Counted from the stretch's first letter, positions 1-8,855 are shown. The stretch: 64,000 nucleotides of DNA from Pseudomonadota bacterium (GCA_018241025.1 JAFEEQ010000003.1:62001-126000), one strand, 5' to 3'. Notes: generated by a model from the sequence alone, not told the origin. A program made the numbers and translations.

Positions 1-233
1 AGCCCAGCGGCGAGCGCGAGCCAGCCGACGATCGTGATCAGCACCGGCCAGCGCCAGGTCCAGACGTTGTGCGCCCGCAGGATGGCCAGCCCGGCGACAA
101 ACAGCAGGCAACCATTGAGATAGACCAGCGTTGCCGGCGCTCCCTCCCAGATGCGCAGGTTGATGGTCTCGGACGATGTCACGGCGAGCAGCGTCGGGCC
201 GATCAATCCGGCCAGGGATTTGGAGTTGGACAT
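1..233 (-). CDS. Membrane protein, N-terminal part (runs off the window)
   Basis: Reading the minus strand from the ATG at 231-233 gives an open frame to the window edge (about 77 residues), beginning MSNSKSLAGLIGPTLLAV. It has at least two hydrophobic stretches, around residues 35-52 and 60-77, separated by a short polar segment with several Trp (VWTWRW). This looks like a small integral inner-membrane protein. I do not recognise a functional family and the C-terminus is missing. It is transcribed in the same direction as the SDR gene upstream, with a gap of about 70 bases. No strong ribosome binding site is seen. Confidence 0.6.
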   Translation of the reverse strand, partial: MSNSKSLAGLIGPTLLAVTSSETINLRIWEGAPATLVYLNGCLLFVAGLAILRAHNVWTWRWPVLITIVGWLALAAG

Positions 234-304
234 CACGGCAGTCTGACCGGCGTATTCTGGCCAGCGGTTGATCGGGGTCAAACTTCCGCGCTTCGCGAGG
301 CCGA

Positions 305-1003
305 TCACCACACCTCGCCGTAAGGCCTGATCTCGACGTTGAAGCTCCAGGCGCTTTTGTCCTGATGGGCGAGATGGAAGATCTCGTCGGCGATGGCGCC
401 GGGCTTGATGAAGAAGGCGTCCGGCTTGTCCTTGAAGCGCTCGCGGGTCCAGGGCAGATCGATCACCGCGTCGATCACGACATAGGCGACGTGGACGCCC
501 TTCGGCCCTGCGTCGCGTGCGATCGACTCGGCGAGGATGCGCTGCGCCGCCTTGGTCGGCGCGAAGCCCGCGAACCCGGCGCGGCCGCGCTGCGCCGAGG
601 TGTTGCCGGTCGCGATCAGAGCGCCCTGCCCGCGCGCGATCATGCCGGGCACGAAGGCGCGCGCGAGATAGAGCAGGCCCATCGCATTGACCTGGAAATT
701 GCGGTTGAGCACCTCCGGATCGATGTCGAGAAACGTGCCGAAGGCGCCGCCGACGGCGTTGTGGATCACGACCGATGCCTCGCCGAGATCACGGGCGATG
801 GCTGCGGCCGTGGTTTCGACCTGCTTCGGATCGGAGACGTCGCAGGGATAGGCCTTCGTGCCCTCGATCTCCCTCTCAAGCCCCGCGAGCCGGTCGGCAT
901 TGCGGGCCAGCATGGCAATCCGGTAGCCGCCAGCGGCGAAGCGACGGGCCATGGCGGCACCGGTACCGGGGCCGACTCCGGTGATGACGGCGAGTTTGGT
1001 CAT
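305..1003 (-). CDS. SDR family oxidoreductase with Phe in place of the catalytic Tyr
   Basis: A short-chain dehydrogenase/reductase of 232 aa with a Rossmann fold. The N-terminal nucleotide-binding loop TGVGPGTG is at residues 8-15, CDVSD at about 54-58 and a Ser at 136. In the catalytic YxxxK position the sequence reads F147-A-P-T-K151, so the proton-donating Tyr is replaced by Phe while the Lys is kept. The family normally oxidises or reduces alcohols and ketones with NAD(P); the Phe suggests altered or weak redox activity, or another mechanism. The start is the ATG after GGAGACCCCAC. It heads a minus-strand series that includes a kinase-like protein, a SnoaL-like protein and a flavin monooxygenase. 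Confidence 0.88.
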   Translation of the reverse strand: MTKLAVITGVGPGTGAAMARRFAAGGYRIAMLARNADRLAGLEREIEGTKAYPCDVSDPKQVETTAAAIARDLGEASVVIHNAVGGAFGTFLDIDPEVLNRNFQVNAMGLLYLARAFVPGMIARGQGALIATGNTSAQRGRAGFAGFAPTKAAQRILAESIARDAGPKGVHVAYVVIDAVIDLPWTRERFKDKPDAFFIKPGAIADEIFHLAHQDKSAWSFNVEIRPYGEVW

Positions 1004-1128
1004 GTGGGGTCTCCGTGGTTGGAGATTATATGGTGGATATCATATCACTTGGGGACTGCGTTTGGGACATGCCCCCTCCACCATCGCTGCGCGACGGTTT
1101 CCCGCTTCGCGGAGGAAGAAAAGTCAAG
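1004..1128. promoter_or_regulatory. Intergenic region with a short inverted repeat ahead of the SDR gene
   Basis: This AT-rich stretch lies between two minus-strand genes. Around 1028-1050 it contains ATATG and CATAT half-sites eight bases apart, next to GATATC. This could be an operator or simply the promoter of the SDR gene at 1003. The match is short and could be chance. The rest is GC-rich sequence without a recognisable signal. Confidence 0.25.
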
Positions 1129-2208
1129 TCAGCGCAGGAAATCGAGGGCGTCGAGATCGAGGATCTGATCGGTAGCGCTCTTGATCATCGCCATGAACAT
1201 GTCGTCGCCGCGCGCGGTCTGCTGCACAAGCACCGATGCATAAAATGCCACCGTGAACAGCGCGAAGGCACGGCTGCGATAGTCGCGCCAGAGCGTGTCA
1301 AAATCGTAGTCCCGAACGCCGAGTTCCTTCAGTCGCTCATGATATTCGCGGACGAGTTCGGTCTCGACCGCGCGGCGCTGATCGCGCGGCAGCGCGCCGG
1401 CGATGAAATAGGTCACGTCGGTGACGCCGGGACCGAAGGCGAGCGACTGCCAGTCGAGCATCGTGAACGGCCGCCCGCCCTTCGCGCTCGCGAACATCAT
1501 GTTGTCCGGCCGGTAGTCGATATGGACCAGCGATTTCGGGCCCTTGTAGTACGCATTGTAGGTGTCGAAGTTGTCGATCAGCGCATTGCCGACGCGCCGC
1601 GCATCGTCGCTGAGGCGCGCGTCGTAGCGGGCGCAGAACATCTGCCACAGATTGCGGATCGCATTCGGGTCGGCCGAGCCGCGCTGGCCGGCGGCACGCG
1701 TGCCGCTGACCCAGGCGAGATCCTCGATCGCGGCGTCGCCCCAATGCGAGGCGTGCAGGTTCGCCGCTTCGCGCACCGCGAGCCGCGCCTGGTCCAGCGT
1801 GCAGCCCTTGAGCTGGTCGCCCTGCTCCGCCGGCGACAGGTCTTCCATCATCAGGACGAATTCGCTGGTCTCCGGATCGACCTCCGTGAACCAGACTTTC
1901 GGCGTCGAGATCAGCGCCGTCGGCGCGAGGTGCTTGTAGAAGTTCACTTCGCGGATGTAGTTGCCGAGCGCGATGCCGGTGTTGCGGCTGTCGTCCTGCG
2001 GTGACGGGAATTTTCCGACCAGCGAGGCCGGTGCTCCCGGCGCGGCGCGGGTGTAGTCGAGCGTAAAGCGGACGCTTTCGCCGATCTGCCCGGTGCCGAC
2101 ATTCTTCATCGCGAAGCCGCCGACCTCGGCATCGACGCCGGCCGATCTCAGCACCGCCGTGAGCCATTCCGGCGTGATCGCGGCTGGGCGGAGAATGGAA
2201 ATGGTCAT
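1129..2208 (-). CDS. Phosphotransferase (APH/ecdysteroid-kinase-like fold)
   Basis: A 359-aa protein of the aminoglycoside-phosphotransferase/choline-kinase superfamily. The catalytic loop H229-I-D231-YRPDN236 matches HxDxxxxN, and the metal-binding Asp follows in LDWQS (D252). The N-terminal lobe carries VGKFPS at about 64-69, a likely nucleotide-binding Lys, and MMEDL at about 120-124. Proteins of this type in catabolic clusters phosphorylate small hydroxylated substrates or acyl-CoAs; antibiotic resistance is not implied. It lies among an SDR, a SnoaL-like protein and a flavin monooxygenase on the same strand, which suggests a catabolic setting. The substrate cannot be read from the sequence. 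Confidence 0.85.
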   Translation of the reverse strand: MTISILRPAAITPEWLTAVLRSAGVDAEVGGFAMKNVGTGQIGESVRFTLDYTRAAPGAPASLVGKFPSPQDDSRNTGIALGNYIREVNFYKHLAPTALISTPKVWFTEVDPETSEFVLMMEDLSPAEQGDQLKGCTLDQARLAVREAANLHASHWGDAAIEDLAWVSGTRAAGQRGSADPNAIRNLWQMFCARYDARLSDDARRVGNALIDNFDTYNAYYKGPKSLVHIDYRPDNMMFASAKGGRPFTMLDWQSLAFGPGVTDVTYFIAGALPRDQRRAVETELVREYHERLKELGVRDYDFDTLWRDYRSRAFALFTVAFYASVLVQQTARGDDMFMAMIKSATDQILDLDALDFLR

Positions 2209-2238
2209 GGGTTTGCGCTTCCGCGCTTTACCTTCTTT

Positions 2239-2266
2239 GTCATGGCCCGCTTTCGCGGGCCATGAC
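2239..2266. repeat. Palindromic repeat, family A copy 1 (likely bidirectional terminator)
   Basis: A perfect 12-bp stem, GTCATGGCCCGC, with a four-base loop and the complementary arm GCGGGCCATGAC. A near-identical element is at 8788-8817 with a six-base loop. It sits just downstream of the SnoaL-like gene and upstream of the kinase gene, where a transcription terminator would fit. There is no clear long T-run. Confidence 0.75.
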
Positions 2267-2300
2267 AGTTGTTTGTCTGGATAGAAAGGAGCTCAACCAT

Positions 2301-2654
2301 CTAAGCCGGCAATTGATGGACATAGACTTCGTTGAGCGCGATCTTGCCGTCCTTCAGGACGACGAGATCGAAGCCGCGCATCCTGCCGCCCTCGCCATGG
2401 GCGCCGATGGTGCAGTACCAGCGGCCGCAGAAGCCGTTATGCGTCGACCAGATCTCTTCCGGCGTGTAGGTCATCGGCGGCGTCGCGCCGAAGAGCCCGG
2501 TGAGATAGGCGCGGAGCGCATCGTGCCCCTTGATGCCGGCGGCGGTCTGCGGGTCTTTGTATTCGGCATCCTCGGCATAGAAGGCGAGCAGCCGCGGCAC
2601 ATCCTTGTCGGTCCACGCCTTCAGCCAATCGGCATTGAATTTTTCGAGGTTCAT
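2301..2654 (-). CDS. SnoaL-like / nuclear transport factor 2 family protein
   Basis: A 117-aa protein of the NTF2-like fold. The N-terminal helix ends in LLAFYAEDAEYKDP, the usual pattern for SnoaL-like polyketide cyclases and related isomerases or hydrolases. The centre (ALRAYLTGLFGATPP, then the Trp-rich CGRWYCTIGAHGEGG) and the C-terminal strands fit a single cone-shaped domain. Such proteins bind small hydrophobic ligands; the reaction is not predictable. The start follows a good ribosome binding site (GGGAG). The FAD-dependent monooxygenase gene ends nine bases upstream on the same strand, so the two are probably co-transcribed. Confidence 0.85.
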   Translation of the reverse strand: MNLEKFNADWLKAWTDKDVPRLLAFYAEDAEYKDPQTAAGIKGHDALRAYLTGLFGATPPMTYTPEEIWSTHNGFCGRWYCTIGAHGEGGRMRGFDLVVLKDGKIALNEVYVHQLPA

Positions 2655-2663
2655 GGAATCTCC

Positions 2664-3896
2664 CTACGCGCCGAGCACCCGAATTCGATGCGCTTCGGTG
2701 AATATGTCCGGCGGCGCGTTCTCCGGACCGCCCATGATCGCGAAGCCGTGGAGGCCGAGTGTCGGATCGGCGGCAGAGGCTTCGTGATAGCGCCTTCGCC
2801 GTTCGCGCGCGGCGTCGCCGAATTCCATGTCGAGACCGGCTTGCAGCATCGCGGCGAAGCGCAGCCGGCGCATGCGCTCGGCCCGCTCCTCGGCATAGGG
2901 TGCGAAGGCTTTCGGCGACCAGTCGGACGAGGCCTTCAAAATCTCCGTCACGATGCGCACATCGCGATAGGTGATCGAAAGGCCGAGCCCGCTGATCGGG
3001 TCGTTCCAGCCGGCGGCGTCGCCGACGAGCACGATGCCTTCGGCGTAGGGCACATCGGTCCAGCTGTCGTTGTTGAAATAGCTGAACAGCGGCCCGGCCG
3101 GCGTCGCGCCCGCGAGATGCACATTGTTCGGCGCCGAGGTCATGCGGAACGCCTCGAGGAACTTGCGCGCGCCATCTTCGCCGGCGAAGCGGCCGCGCTG
3201 GTCGAGCGCATAGCCGCCATAGACGCGTACGCGGCCCTTGCCCTGCGGAAAGGCAAGGAAACCGAAATCGCCTTCGGTGCCGATGGCCTGCAGATCGTCG
3301 GCCCAGCCGTCCGCGCCATCGACGAGCAAGCCCGCGAACCAGTGATGCGGCTTGTCCTGATGGAGCTTGATGCCGGCGGCGTCGCGCGCAGCAGACATGC
3401 GGCCGTCGGCACCGATGATGAGCGTGGCGCCGGCTTCCCGTTCAGCGCCGTCATGCGTGTAGGCGACGGATGGCTTCGCGCCCGCCACGATGCGCGTGAC
3501 CTTTACGCCGCGCAGCGCCTCGGCGCCGCGGCGCTTCGCTTCGTCGAACAGCGTCTGGCAGTGATGCGGATGGCCGATGCAGAGCGGCCCCGGCACATCG
3601 GCGGCGAAGATCGACAGCGGCAGCGTGCGGGCGTCGGATTCCTCGGGCGAGCGGCTCTCGTCGTAGCTGACATGCCGCGCGAGGTGATGGCCTCCCGCGC
3701 CGATCAACAGATCGTAGAGCCCGATGCGCCGTGTCTCAGCGACGCCCCAGGGCGCAATCCATTCGCCGCGCACGCGGTCTTCGTATTGCGTCGAATGTTC
3801 GAGCAGAAGCACCGACTTGCCGGCCCCGGCCATCACCGCGGCGAGCGCGCTGCCGCCGATACCGCCACCGATGACGATGAGATCGTAGTGTTTCAT
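2664..3896 (-). CDS. FAD-dependent monooxygenase/oxidoreductase (aromatic hydroxylase fold)
   Basis: A 410-aa class A flavoprotein. The FAD dinucleotide-binding motif GGGIGGSALAAVMAG is near residues 9-23, followed by the acidic strand end VLLLE. The DG motif IIGADGRMSAAR is near 160 and the second FAD motif GDAAGWNDPISGLGLS is near 290. This order is typical of NAD(P)H-dependent aromatic-ring hydroxylases, geranylgeranyl reductases and halogenase relatives. The start is preceded by AGAGGAAACGC. It is divergently transcribed from the 2OG-Fe(II) oxygenase at 3955, with 58 bases between, so the two oxidative enzymes may share control. The substrate is unknown. Confidence 0.85.
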   Translation of the reverse strand: MKHYDLIVIGGGIGGSALAAVMAGAGKSVLLLEHSTQYEDRVRGEWIAPWGVAETRRIGLYDLLIGAGGHHLARHVSYDESRSPEESDARTLPLSIFAADVPGPLCIGHPHHCQTLFDEAKRRGAEALRGVKVTRIVAGAKPSVAYTHDGAEREAGATLIIGADGRMSAARDAAGIKLHQDKPHHWFAGLLVDGADGWADDLQAIGTEGDFGFLAFPQGKGRVRVYGGYALDQRGRFAGEDGARKFLEAFRMTSAPNNVHLAGATPAGPLFSYFNNDSWTDVPYAEGIVLVGDAAGWNDPISGLGLSITYRDVRIVTEILKASSDWSPKAFAPYAEERAERMRRLRFAAMLQAGLDMEFGDAARERRRRYHEASAADPTLGLHGFAIMGGPENAPPDIFTEAHRIRVLGA

Positions 3897-3954
3897 GCGT
3901 TTCCTCTTGCAGGGAGGCTAGCACGATGCGCCGCAGATACGGCAAACTCCGCGC

Positions 3955-4935
3955 ATGAGCCTGCCTGTAATTGACGTAGCGTCCCTCTTCGGAACCGATG
4001 CCGCAGCGCGGCAACGCACCGCCGATGCGATCGGCGCGGCGTGCCGTGACAATGGTTTCTTCTACGCCAGCGGCCATGGCGTGGACTCGTCGCGGCTCGA
4101 TGCACTGGCGCGGGAATTCTTCGCGCTGCCTGAAGACGAAAAGCATCGCATCGCCATGGCGAGAGCGGGCGCCGCGTGGCGCGGCTTCTTTCCGGTCGGC
4201 GGCGAACTGACCTCGGGGAAGCCGGACCGCAAGGAAGGGGTCTATTTCGGCGAGGATCTCGGATCCGGCGACGCGCGGGTGAAGGCCGGCTGGCCGATGC
4301 ATGGCGCCAACCTCTGGCCGGAGCGGCCCGCGGGGCTGCGCGAGGCGGTCCTCTCTTATCTGACGGCGAACGCGCGCGCCGCGCAGGCGATCCTCGAAGG
4401 CATCGCGCTCAGCCTCGGGCTGGAGGCGGAATATTTCCGCGCGCATTACACCGCCGATCCGACGATCCTGTTCCGCATCTTCCACTATCCGCCGGATATT
4501 CCGGGTACGGACAGCTGGGGCGTGGGCGAACACACCGATTACGGCTTGCTCACCCTGCTGGCACAGGACGATTGCGGCGGGCTCCAGGTGCGTTCGCCGA
4601 ACGGCTGGATCGAAGCGCCGCCGATCCCCGGCACGCTCGTCTGCAACATCGGCGACATGCTCGACCGGCTGACCGGCGGGCTTTACCGCTCGACGCCGCA
4701 CCGCGCGCGAAACCTGAGCGGGCGCGAGCGCCTCAGCTTTCCGTTCTTCTTCGATCCCGGCTTCGCGGCGCGCATCGTGCCGCTGCCGGCGCATGCGAAA
4801 GCGCAGGACGATCGCGCGACGCGCTGGGACGGCGCCAGCGTGCACGAATTCTCCGGCACTTATGGCGAGTACCTGCTCGGCAAGGTCGGCAAGGTGTTTC
4901 CGGATCTGAAGCGCGATGTGATCGCGGGGCCTTAG
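3955..4935 (+). CDS. 2-oxoglutarate/Fe(II)-dependent oxygenase, isopenicillin N synthase family
   Basis: A 326-aa protein with an N-terminal DIOX_N region (PVIDVASLF at the start, [10 protein letters not shown] near residue 33) and a C-terminal double-stranded beta-helix. The iron-binding facial triad is visible as H-T-D in [12 protein letters not shown] near residue 186 and the distal His in STPHRARNL near 244. R-x-S for 2-oxoglutarate follows in [10 protein letters not shown]. This family hydroxylates, desaturates or cyclises many small molecules. It is divergent from the flavin monooxygenase and followed by a composite palindromic repeat. I cannot assign the substrate. Confidence 0.9.
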   Translation: MSLPVIDVASLFGTDAAARQRTADAIGAACRDNGFFYASGHGVDSSRLDALAREFFALPEDEKHRIAMARAGAAWRGFFPVGGELTSGKPDRKEGVYFGEDLGSGDARVKAGWPMHGANLWPERPAGLREAVLSYLTANARAAQAILEGIALSLGLEAEYFRAHYTADPTILFRIFHYPPDIPGTDSWGVGEHTDYGLLTLLAQDDCGGLQVRSPNGWIEAPPIPGTLVCNIGDMLDRLTGGLYRSTPHRARNLSGRERLSFPFFFDPGFAARIVPLPAHAKAQDDRATRWDGASVHEFSGTYGEYLLGKVGKVFPDLKRDVIAGP

Positions 4936-4953
4936 CTTCTCCGACGACTATCC

Positions 4954-5087
4954 CGTCATCCCCGGCCTTGTGCCGGGGATCCATGATCACGGAATTCGAA
5001 GAATGGAAGAACGGTGCGTCATCGAGCAAGCTCGGTGAATGCAAGCATGGGTGTTCATGGATGGCCGGAACAAGTCCGGCCGCGACG
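4954..5087. repeat. 134-bp composite palindromic repeat, family B copy 1
   Basis: It starts with the hairpin ATCCCCGG...CCGGGGAT (4958-4980). A middle GAGCAAGCTC stem near 5023 follows, then a closing hairpin GGCCGGA...TCCGGCC (5063-5081). Copy 2, at 37825-37958, has the same three-stem plan and, measured between the same end motifs, the same 134-base length. It lies between convergent genes, the 2OG oxygenase and the GFA protein. It resembles the dispersed REP-type mosaic elements common between alphaproteobacterial genes. Confidence 0.8.
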
Positions 5088-5090
5088 TAC

Positions 5091-5606
5091 TCAGCCAAGG
5101 CGCGCGAAAAGCGTCCCGAGCCCCGACGCGATCAACCGCACGAACAGCTTTGGCCCGAAGCTGCGATAGACCGGCACGTCGCGCGGCAGGACCGATGCGT
5201 CGGGAATGTTCGCCGTCTGGGTCCGGAATTCGAGCGGCGCGGCATCGTCGCCGAAGCGCACGCGATAGAGCGAACTCCACCAGCCCGGCCCGAAGCGCAG
5301 CACCACCGCCGAATGGCAGCAACTTGAGACATAGCGCGTCGTCGGCGCACCGTCGCCCAGCTTGTATCCCGTGAGCAGGTCCTCGCCCGCGAGATATTCG
5401 AGCCTATCGTTGCGGTAGGTCATATAGGGACTGCCGCCCCATGCATCGCGGAAGTCGGCATGCGCGCCGGCGTCTTCGAGCTGGCGCCCACCCGCCTGGC
5501 AATCGCTGCAGTAGCACACCGCGCTCGCCAGCGGCTTGCCCGTCGCGCGAATGCGAACCTTGCCGCAGGCGCAGGATGCGACACGCGCGACCGTCACATC
5601 GTCCAT
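5091..5606 (-). CDS. GFA family (glutathione-dependent formaldehyde-activating/CENP-V) protein
   Basis: A 171-aa protein starting MDDVTVARVASCACGKV. The cysteine pattern is typical of the GFA/Mss4-like zinc fold: CACGKVRIRATG at the N-terminus, CYCSDCQAGG near residue 32 and SSCCHSAV near 94. The domain binds zinc and, in the founding member, helps glutathione react with formaldehyde; most members have unknown substrates. The ATG at 5606 lies 13 bases inside the SDR gene that precedes it on the minus strand, indicating translational coupling. A longer upstream reading of this frame runs antisense-free through the SDR gene and is not credible coding sequence. Confidence 0.85.
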   Translation of the reverse strand: MDDVTVARVASCACGKVRIRATGKPLASAVCYCSDCQAGGRQLEDAGAHADFRDAWGGSPYMTYRNDRLEYLAGEDLLTGYKLGDGAPTTRYVSSCCHSAVVLRFGPGWWSSLYRVRFGDDAAPLEFRTQTANIPDASVLPRDVPVYRSFGPKLFVRLIASGLGTLFARLG

Positions 5607-6319
5607 CCGCCGTCGATCACCAGAGTCTGCCCGGTGATGAACCCGGTCTCGTCGCTCGCGAGATAGACCGCGGCGGCGGCGATCTCTTCCGCCTTGCCGA
5701 AGCGGCCCATCGGCTGGCGCGCGATGAAGCTCTTGAGCGCTTCTTCCGGATCGGGCGCGGCGGCGAGCCGGCCGCGCAGCGACGGCGTGTCGACCGTGCC
5801 CGGACAGATCGCGTTGCAGCGTATGCCGCGCGCGACATAGTCGGCGGCGACAGATTTGGTCAGGCCGATGACCGCCGCCTTGGTCGTGCCGTAGACGCTG
5901 CGGTTCGGCGCACCGGTGATGCTCGAGGCGACCGACGCCATGTTGATGATGGCGCCGCCGCCCCGTTCGAGCATGCCGGGCACGACGGTACGGATCGTCC
6001 GCACCATGGACAGCACGTTGAGATCGAAGGCCGAGGCGAAATCGCCCGCCGGCGCATCCATCACCGTGCCGTTGGGCACGATGCCGGCGCAGTTGAAGAG
6101 CACGTCGCAACGACCGGCAAACACGCGGGCGATCGCCGCCTCGTCGCGCACGTCGAGCTGGGCCGTACGGATGTTGGGTGCTTCAAGCGATTTCAGCGCC
6201 GCCGCGTCGATGTCGGTGGCGAGGACCTCGGCCCCTTCCCTAGCGAAAGCGAGCGCGGAGGCGCGGCCGATGCCGGCCCCGGCCGCAGTGACGAAAACGG
6301 CCTTGCCTGCCAGACGCAT
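5594..6319 (-). CDS. SDR family oxidoreductase, BDH2/DHRS6-like
   Basis: A 241-aa classical SDR. The glycine-rich loop TAAGAGIGRA is at residues 11-20, NCAG at 76-79, and the catalytic residues are Ser129, Tyr143 and Lys147 (SVYGTTK). PG and the C-terminal ITGQTLVIDGGWTM complete the family. Overall similarity, including the short linker after the third strand, recalls type 2 (R)-3-hydroxybutyrate dehydrogenase/DHRS6 and bacterial hydroxy-acid dehydrogenases. An NAD-dependent alcohol or hydroxy acid oxidation is therefore likely. It overlaps the downstream GFA gene by 13 bases. Confidence 0.9.
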   Translation of the reverse strand: MRLAGKAVFVTAAGAGIGRASALAFAREGAEVLATDIDAAALKSLEAPNIRTAQLDVRDEAAIARVFAGRCDVLFNCAGIVPNGTVMDAPAGDFASAFDLNVLSMVRTIRTVVPGMLERGGGAIINMASVASSITGAPNRSVYGTTKAAVIGLTKSVAADYVARGIRCNAICPGTVDTPSLRGRLAAAPDPEEALKSFIARQPMGRFGKAEEIAAAAVYLASDETGFITGQTLVIDGGWTM

Positions 6320-6404
6320 CGACGCAGTTCCTCAAATACGAATGCCCCGCCGCTTGCGAGGCGCCGCATCGAACATCGCGCGGGGCGCGATGGCAAGGGT
6401 GACG

Positions 6405-7409
6405 TCAGGCGCGCGCCAAGCGAAGGTTCGACGCGAACTTGAAGCGTAATTCCTTGCGGCCGTAGTCGATGGTGAACTGCGCCGTGGTGCGCAGGAAATT
6501 CATCCCGATGAACAGCGCCGGTTTGTGCGCCAGGCCCCAGACATCGAACACCGACAGGTCGGAGATCACGAGCGCACTGTGCACGAAGGCGACACTGCCG
6601 ACCCGGATGCGCTCGACCTGGGCGATGCGGCCCTCCGCGGCCCCGCCGGTCACGCCCAGGAGCTGGATGACGTCGTCGCTCATATACTTGGCGCCCTGCT
6701 TCGCCAGCTCGGCGAACAGGCGGGTATTGCCGATGGTGATCTCGGCGCCGGTGTCGATGAAGGCATAGGCGTGCACACCGTCGACCGAGCTGTTCACTGC
6801 AGTCAGGCGCCCGTTCGAACCGTTGACACGCACCAGCGCCTGATCGGCGACCGGAACCCAACGCGCATCGCCGCCGGAGTCCTGGATCGTCAGCCGCTGG
6901 TTCTCGAAGTCGAAGGTCACGGCCTTGTTGTCGATCACGTCGAGACCGAGATAACCGTCGGCCCCAAGCCAGGCGCGCGGCAGCAGCGGCACCGGAAGAT
7001 CGGTGACCGCCGAGCGCCCCATGCGGATCGAGTCGATCTGCACCGATTGCGCCGGAACGGCGCGCGCGATGCCCTGCACGATCACGCTTTCATCCGGCAC
7101 GAGGCCGAGCGATGCGGCGACTTCCTGCGCGATGCAGCTGCGGTCGGCGCCGGTATCGACGATGAAGCGGAACGGGCCCTTGCCGTTCAGCCAGGTCTCG
7201 ACCGTCAGGCGGTTTTCGGCATCGGCCACACCCTGGATATTCTCCGCTGGTGGTGTGGCAGGCTTCGGCAGCGGCTTGTTGACCGGCGGCGGGAGATGAT
7301 CGCCGCCCAGCAGCGAGTCCAGCGTGGTGGCGCGGGCCAGGCCCGGTGAAAGCGCCAGCGCGGCGGCGCCCGGCCCGATCAGTCCGCGTCGTGAAATCGA
7401 ATGCGACAT
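6405..7409 (-). CDS. Exported retropepsin-like aspartic protease, two-domain
   Basis: A 334-aa protein starting MSHSISRRGLIGPGAA, a twin-arginine-type signal (SRRGLIG) followed by a hydrophobic Ala-rich core, so TAT export to the periplasm is likely. Two retroviral-type protease half-domains each carry an active-site triplet: FIVDTGADRSCIA (about residue 84) and AFIDTGAEITIGN (about 215). The motif is repeated within one chain, giving a pepsin-like pseudo-dimer. The start was chosen at the ATG after GGGGAGGAACGC; the frame extends 25 codons further upstream without a good site. The substrate is unknown. It is divergent from the amidohydrolase gene. Confidence 0.85.
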   Translation of the reverse strand: MSHSISRRGLIGPGAAALALSPGLARATTLDSLLGGDHLPPPVNKPLPKPATPPAENIQGVADAENRLTVETWLNGKGPFRFIVDTGADRSCIAQEVAASLGLVPDESVIVQGIARAVPAQSVQIDSIRMGRSAVTDLPVPLLPRAWLGADGYLGLDVIDNKAVTFDFENQRLTIQDSGGDARWVPVADQALVRVNGSNGRLTAVNSSVDGVHAYAFIDTGAEITIGNTRLFAELAKQGAKYMSDDVIQLLGVTGGAAEGRIAQVERIRVGSVAFVHSALVISDLSVFDVWGLAHKPALFIGMNFLRTTAQFTIDYGRKELRFKFASNLRLARA

Positions 7410-7585
7410 GCGTTCCTCCCCAGGAACGAACCCAGAGAGCGATGCTAGCACTTCTTCGGCCGGATACACCCCGCCCCCCATCACGCTCGCGTCATTGCCG
7501 CGGCCAAGTTTCCGCCACTTTGCCCGCGGCGGGTTTTGCGGGCGGCCGGGCTTTCGGTGCTAGGATCGGACCGGGAGGACATAAA

Positions 7586-8761
7586 ATGACCTATGCGCAA
7601 CGCGCCATGTACGACGCCGACAGCCACATCATGGAGCTGCCGGATTTCCTGAAGAAATACGCCGATCCCGGCATCCGCGACCAGGTTCCCGAAGTCAGCT
7701 ATTCCGCCTCCATCGTCACCGACGAGGAGGTCGCCGTGATCATGGGTCAGGGCGGCCGGCACTCCGATGCCCACATCGCCGAGCAGATCGCCCTCGGCGA
7801 CCGGCTGATCGAGAAGTCGAAGGAGATCCAGGCGCTCGGCGCCTTCGACGGCGACGACCGGCGCAAGGCGATGGACCTGCTCGGCTTCAGGAAGCAGCTC
7901 GTCTTCGCGACCCACAGCGTGGCCAAGCCCTTCTCGCCGAGTTCGAAGCTCGATCCCACGCTGCGCTATGGCTGCGCGCGGGCGCACAACCGGCATATGA
8001 GCGAATTCTGCGCCGGCGACGACCGCCTGATGGGCGCGGCAATCATCCCGCTCGACAGCGCCGAGCATGCGCTCGCCGAGCTCGACTGGGTGCTGAAGAG
8101 CAATCTCAAGGCGGTGTGGGTGCCGCACCGTTCGCCGGTCGACATGTCGCCCGCGCATATCTCACTGGAGCCATTCTGGGCGAAGCTCGCCGAAGCCGGG
8201 CTGCCCTTCCTGCTCCATGTCGGCGGCGCGCCGCTGCAGCTCTCCAAGGCCTGGACCAACAACGGCAAGCCGCCGACGAAGGACTGGCTCGGCGGTGGCG
8301 AAAATCTCCGTACCAAGGATGTCGCGCTGCTGCATCAGGGGCCGGAGACCTTCATCACCATCCTCTGTGTCGAAGGCGTGTTCGAGCGGCATCCGAAGCT
8401 GCGCGGCGCCAGCGTGGAGCTCGGCGCCGGCTGGGTGCCGGAGCTGCTGCGCCGCCTCGACTGGGTGGCGAAGCATTGGGGCCGCACCGATCAGAACCTC
8501 GCCGCCTTCAAACGCCCGCCTTCGCAGCAGATCCGCGAGCAGATGGCGTTCACACCCTTCGTGTTCGAAGAGGTCGGCAATTTCATCGACCAGTCGAACG
8601 ACGACCTCTATCTCTTCTCGAGCGATTATCCGCACATCGAAGGCGGCCGCGATCCGGTGAAGCGGTTCGAGGCATCGCTCGGCGAACGGCCGGCGCAGAC
8701 GCGCGAGAAGTTCTATGTCGAGAACTTCCTGCGAATTTTCCCGGAGGCGCGGGTTGCATAG
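7586..8761 (+). CDS. Amidohydrolase family metal-dependent hydrolase
   Basis: A 391-aa TIM-barrel protein of the amidohydrolase-2 group. Visible metal-site motifs are YDADSHIMELPD at residues 8-19 (the DxH..E pattern), a His in LLHVGG near 212 and the C-terminal SSDYPHIEGGRDP near 350. The nearest characterised relatives decarboxylate or hydrolyse aromatic and cyclic acids (ACMSD/LigW-like), and similar proteins recur in steroid and terpenoid catabolic clusters. The ATG at 7586 follows GGGAGGAC. It opens a plus-strand catabolic run ending near 15749. Confidence 0.85.
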   Translation: MTYAQRAMYDADSHIMELPDFLKKYADPGIRDQVPEVSYSASIVTDEEVAVIMGQGGRHSDAHIAEQIALGDRLIEKSKEIQALGAFDGDDRRKAMDLLGFRKQLVFATHSVAKPFSPSSKLDPTLRYGCARAHNRHMSEFCAGDDRLMGAAIIPLDSAEHALAELDWVLKSNLKAVWVPHRSPVDMSPAHISLEPFWAKLAEAGLPFLLHVGGAPLQLSKAWTNNGKPPTKDWLGGGENLRTKDVALLHQGPETFITILCVEGVFERHPKLRGASVELGAGWVPELLRRLDWVAKHWGRTDQNLAAFKRPPSQQIREQMAFTPFVFEEVGNFIDQSNDDLYLFSSDYPHIEGGRDPVKRFEASLGERPAQTREKFYVENFLRIFPEARVA

Positions 8762-8787
8762 CAGCGGTGTGAGGCAGCTTCTTAATT

Positions 8788-8817
8788 GTCATGGCCCGCT
8801 CTTCGGCGGGCCATGAC
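8788..8817. repeat. Palindromic repeat, family A copy 2
   Basis: A perfect 12-bp inverted repeat, GTCATGGCCCGC with GCGGGCCATGAC, enclosing a six-base loop. Its arms are identical to those of the element at 2239-2266. It lies just after the amidohydrolase stop and probably acts as a terminator or mRNA-stabilising hairpin between it and the next gene. Confidence 0.75.
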
Positions 8818-8855
8818 ACGTTTATTGATTGAATGAAGAAAACGGAGAAAACGCC

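Noticed and set aside
2262..3974. Plus-strand frame of 570 codons opposite the SnoaL and flavin monooxygenase genes
   Set aside because: It is an antisense shadow of two clear genes; the translation is Arg/His/Ala-rich without motifs, as expected in high-GC DNA.
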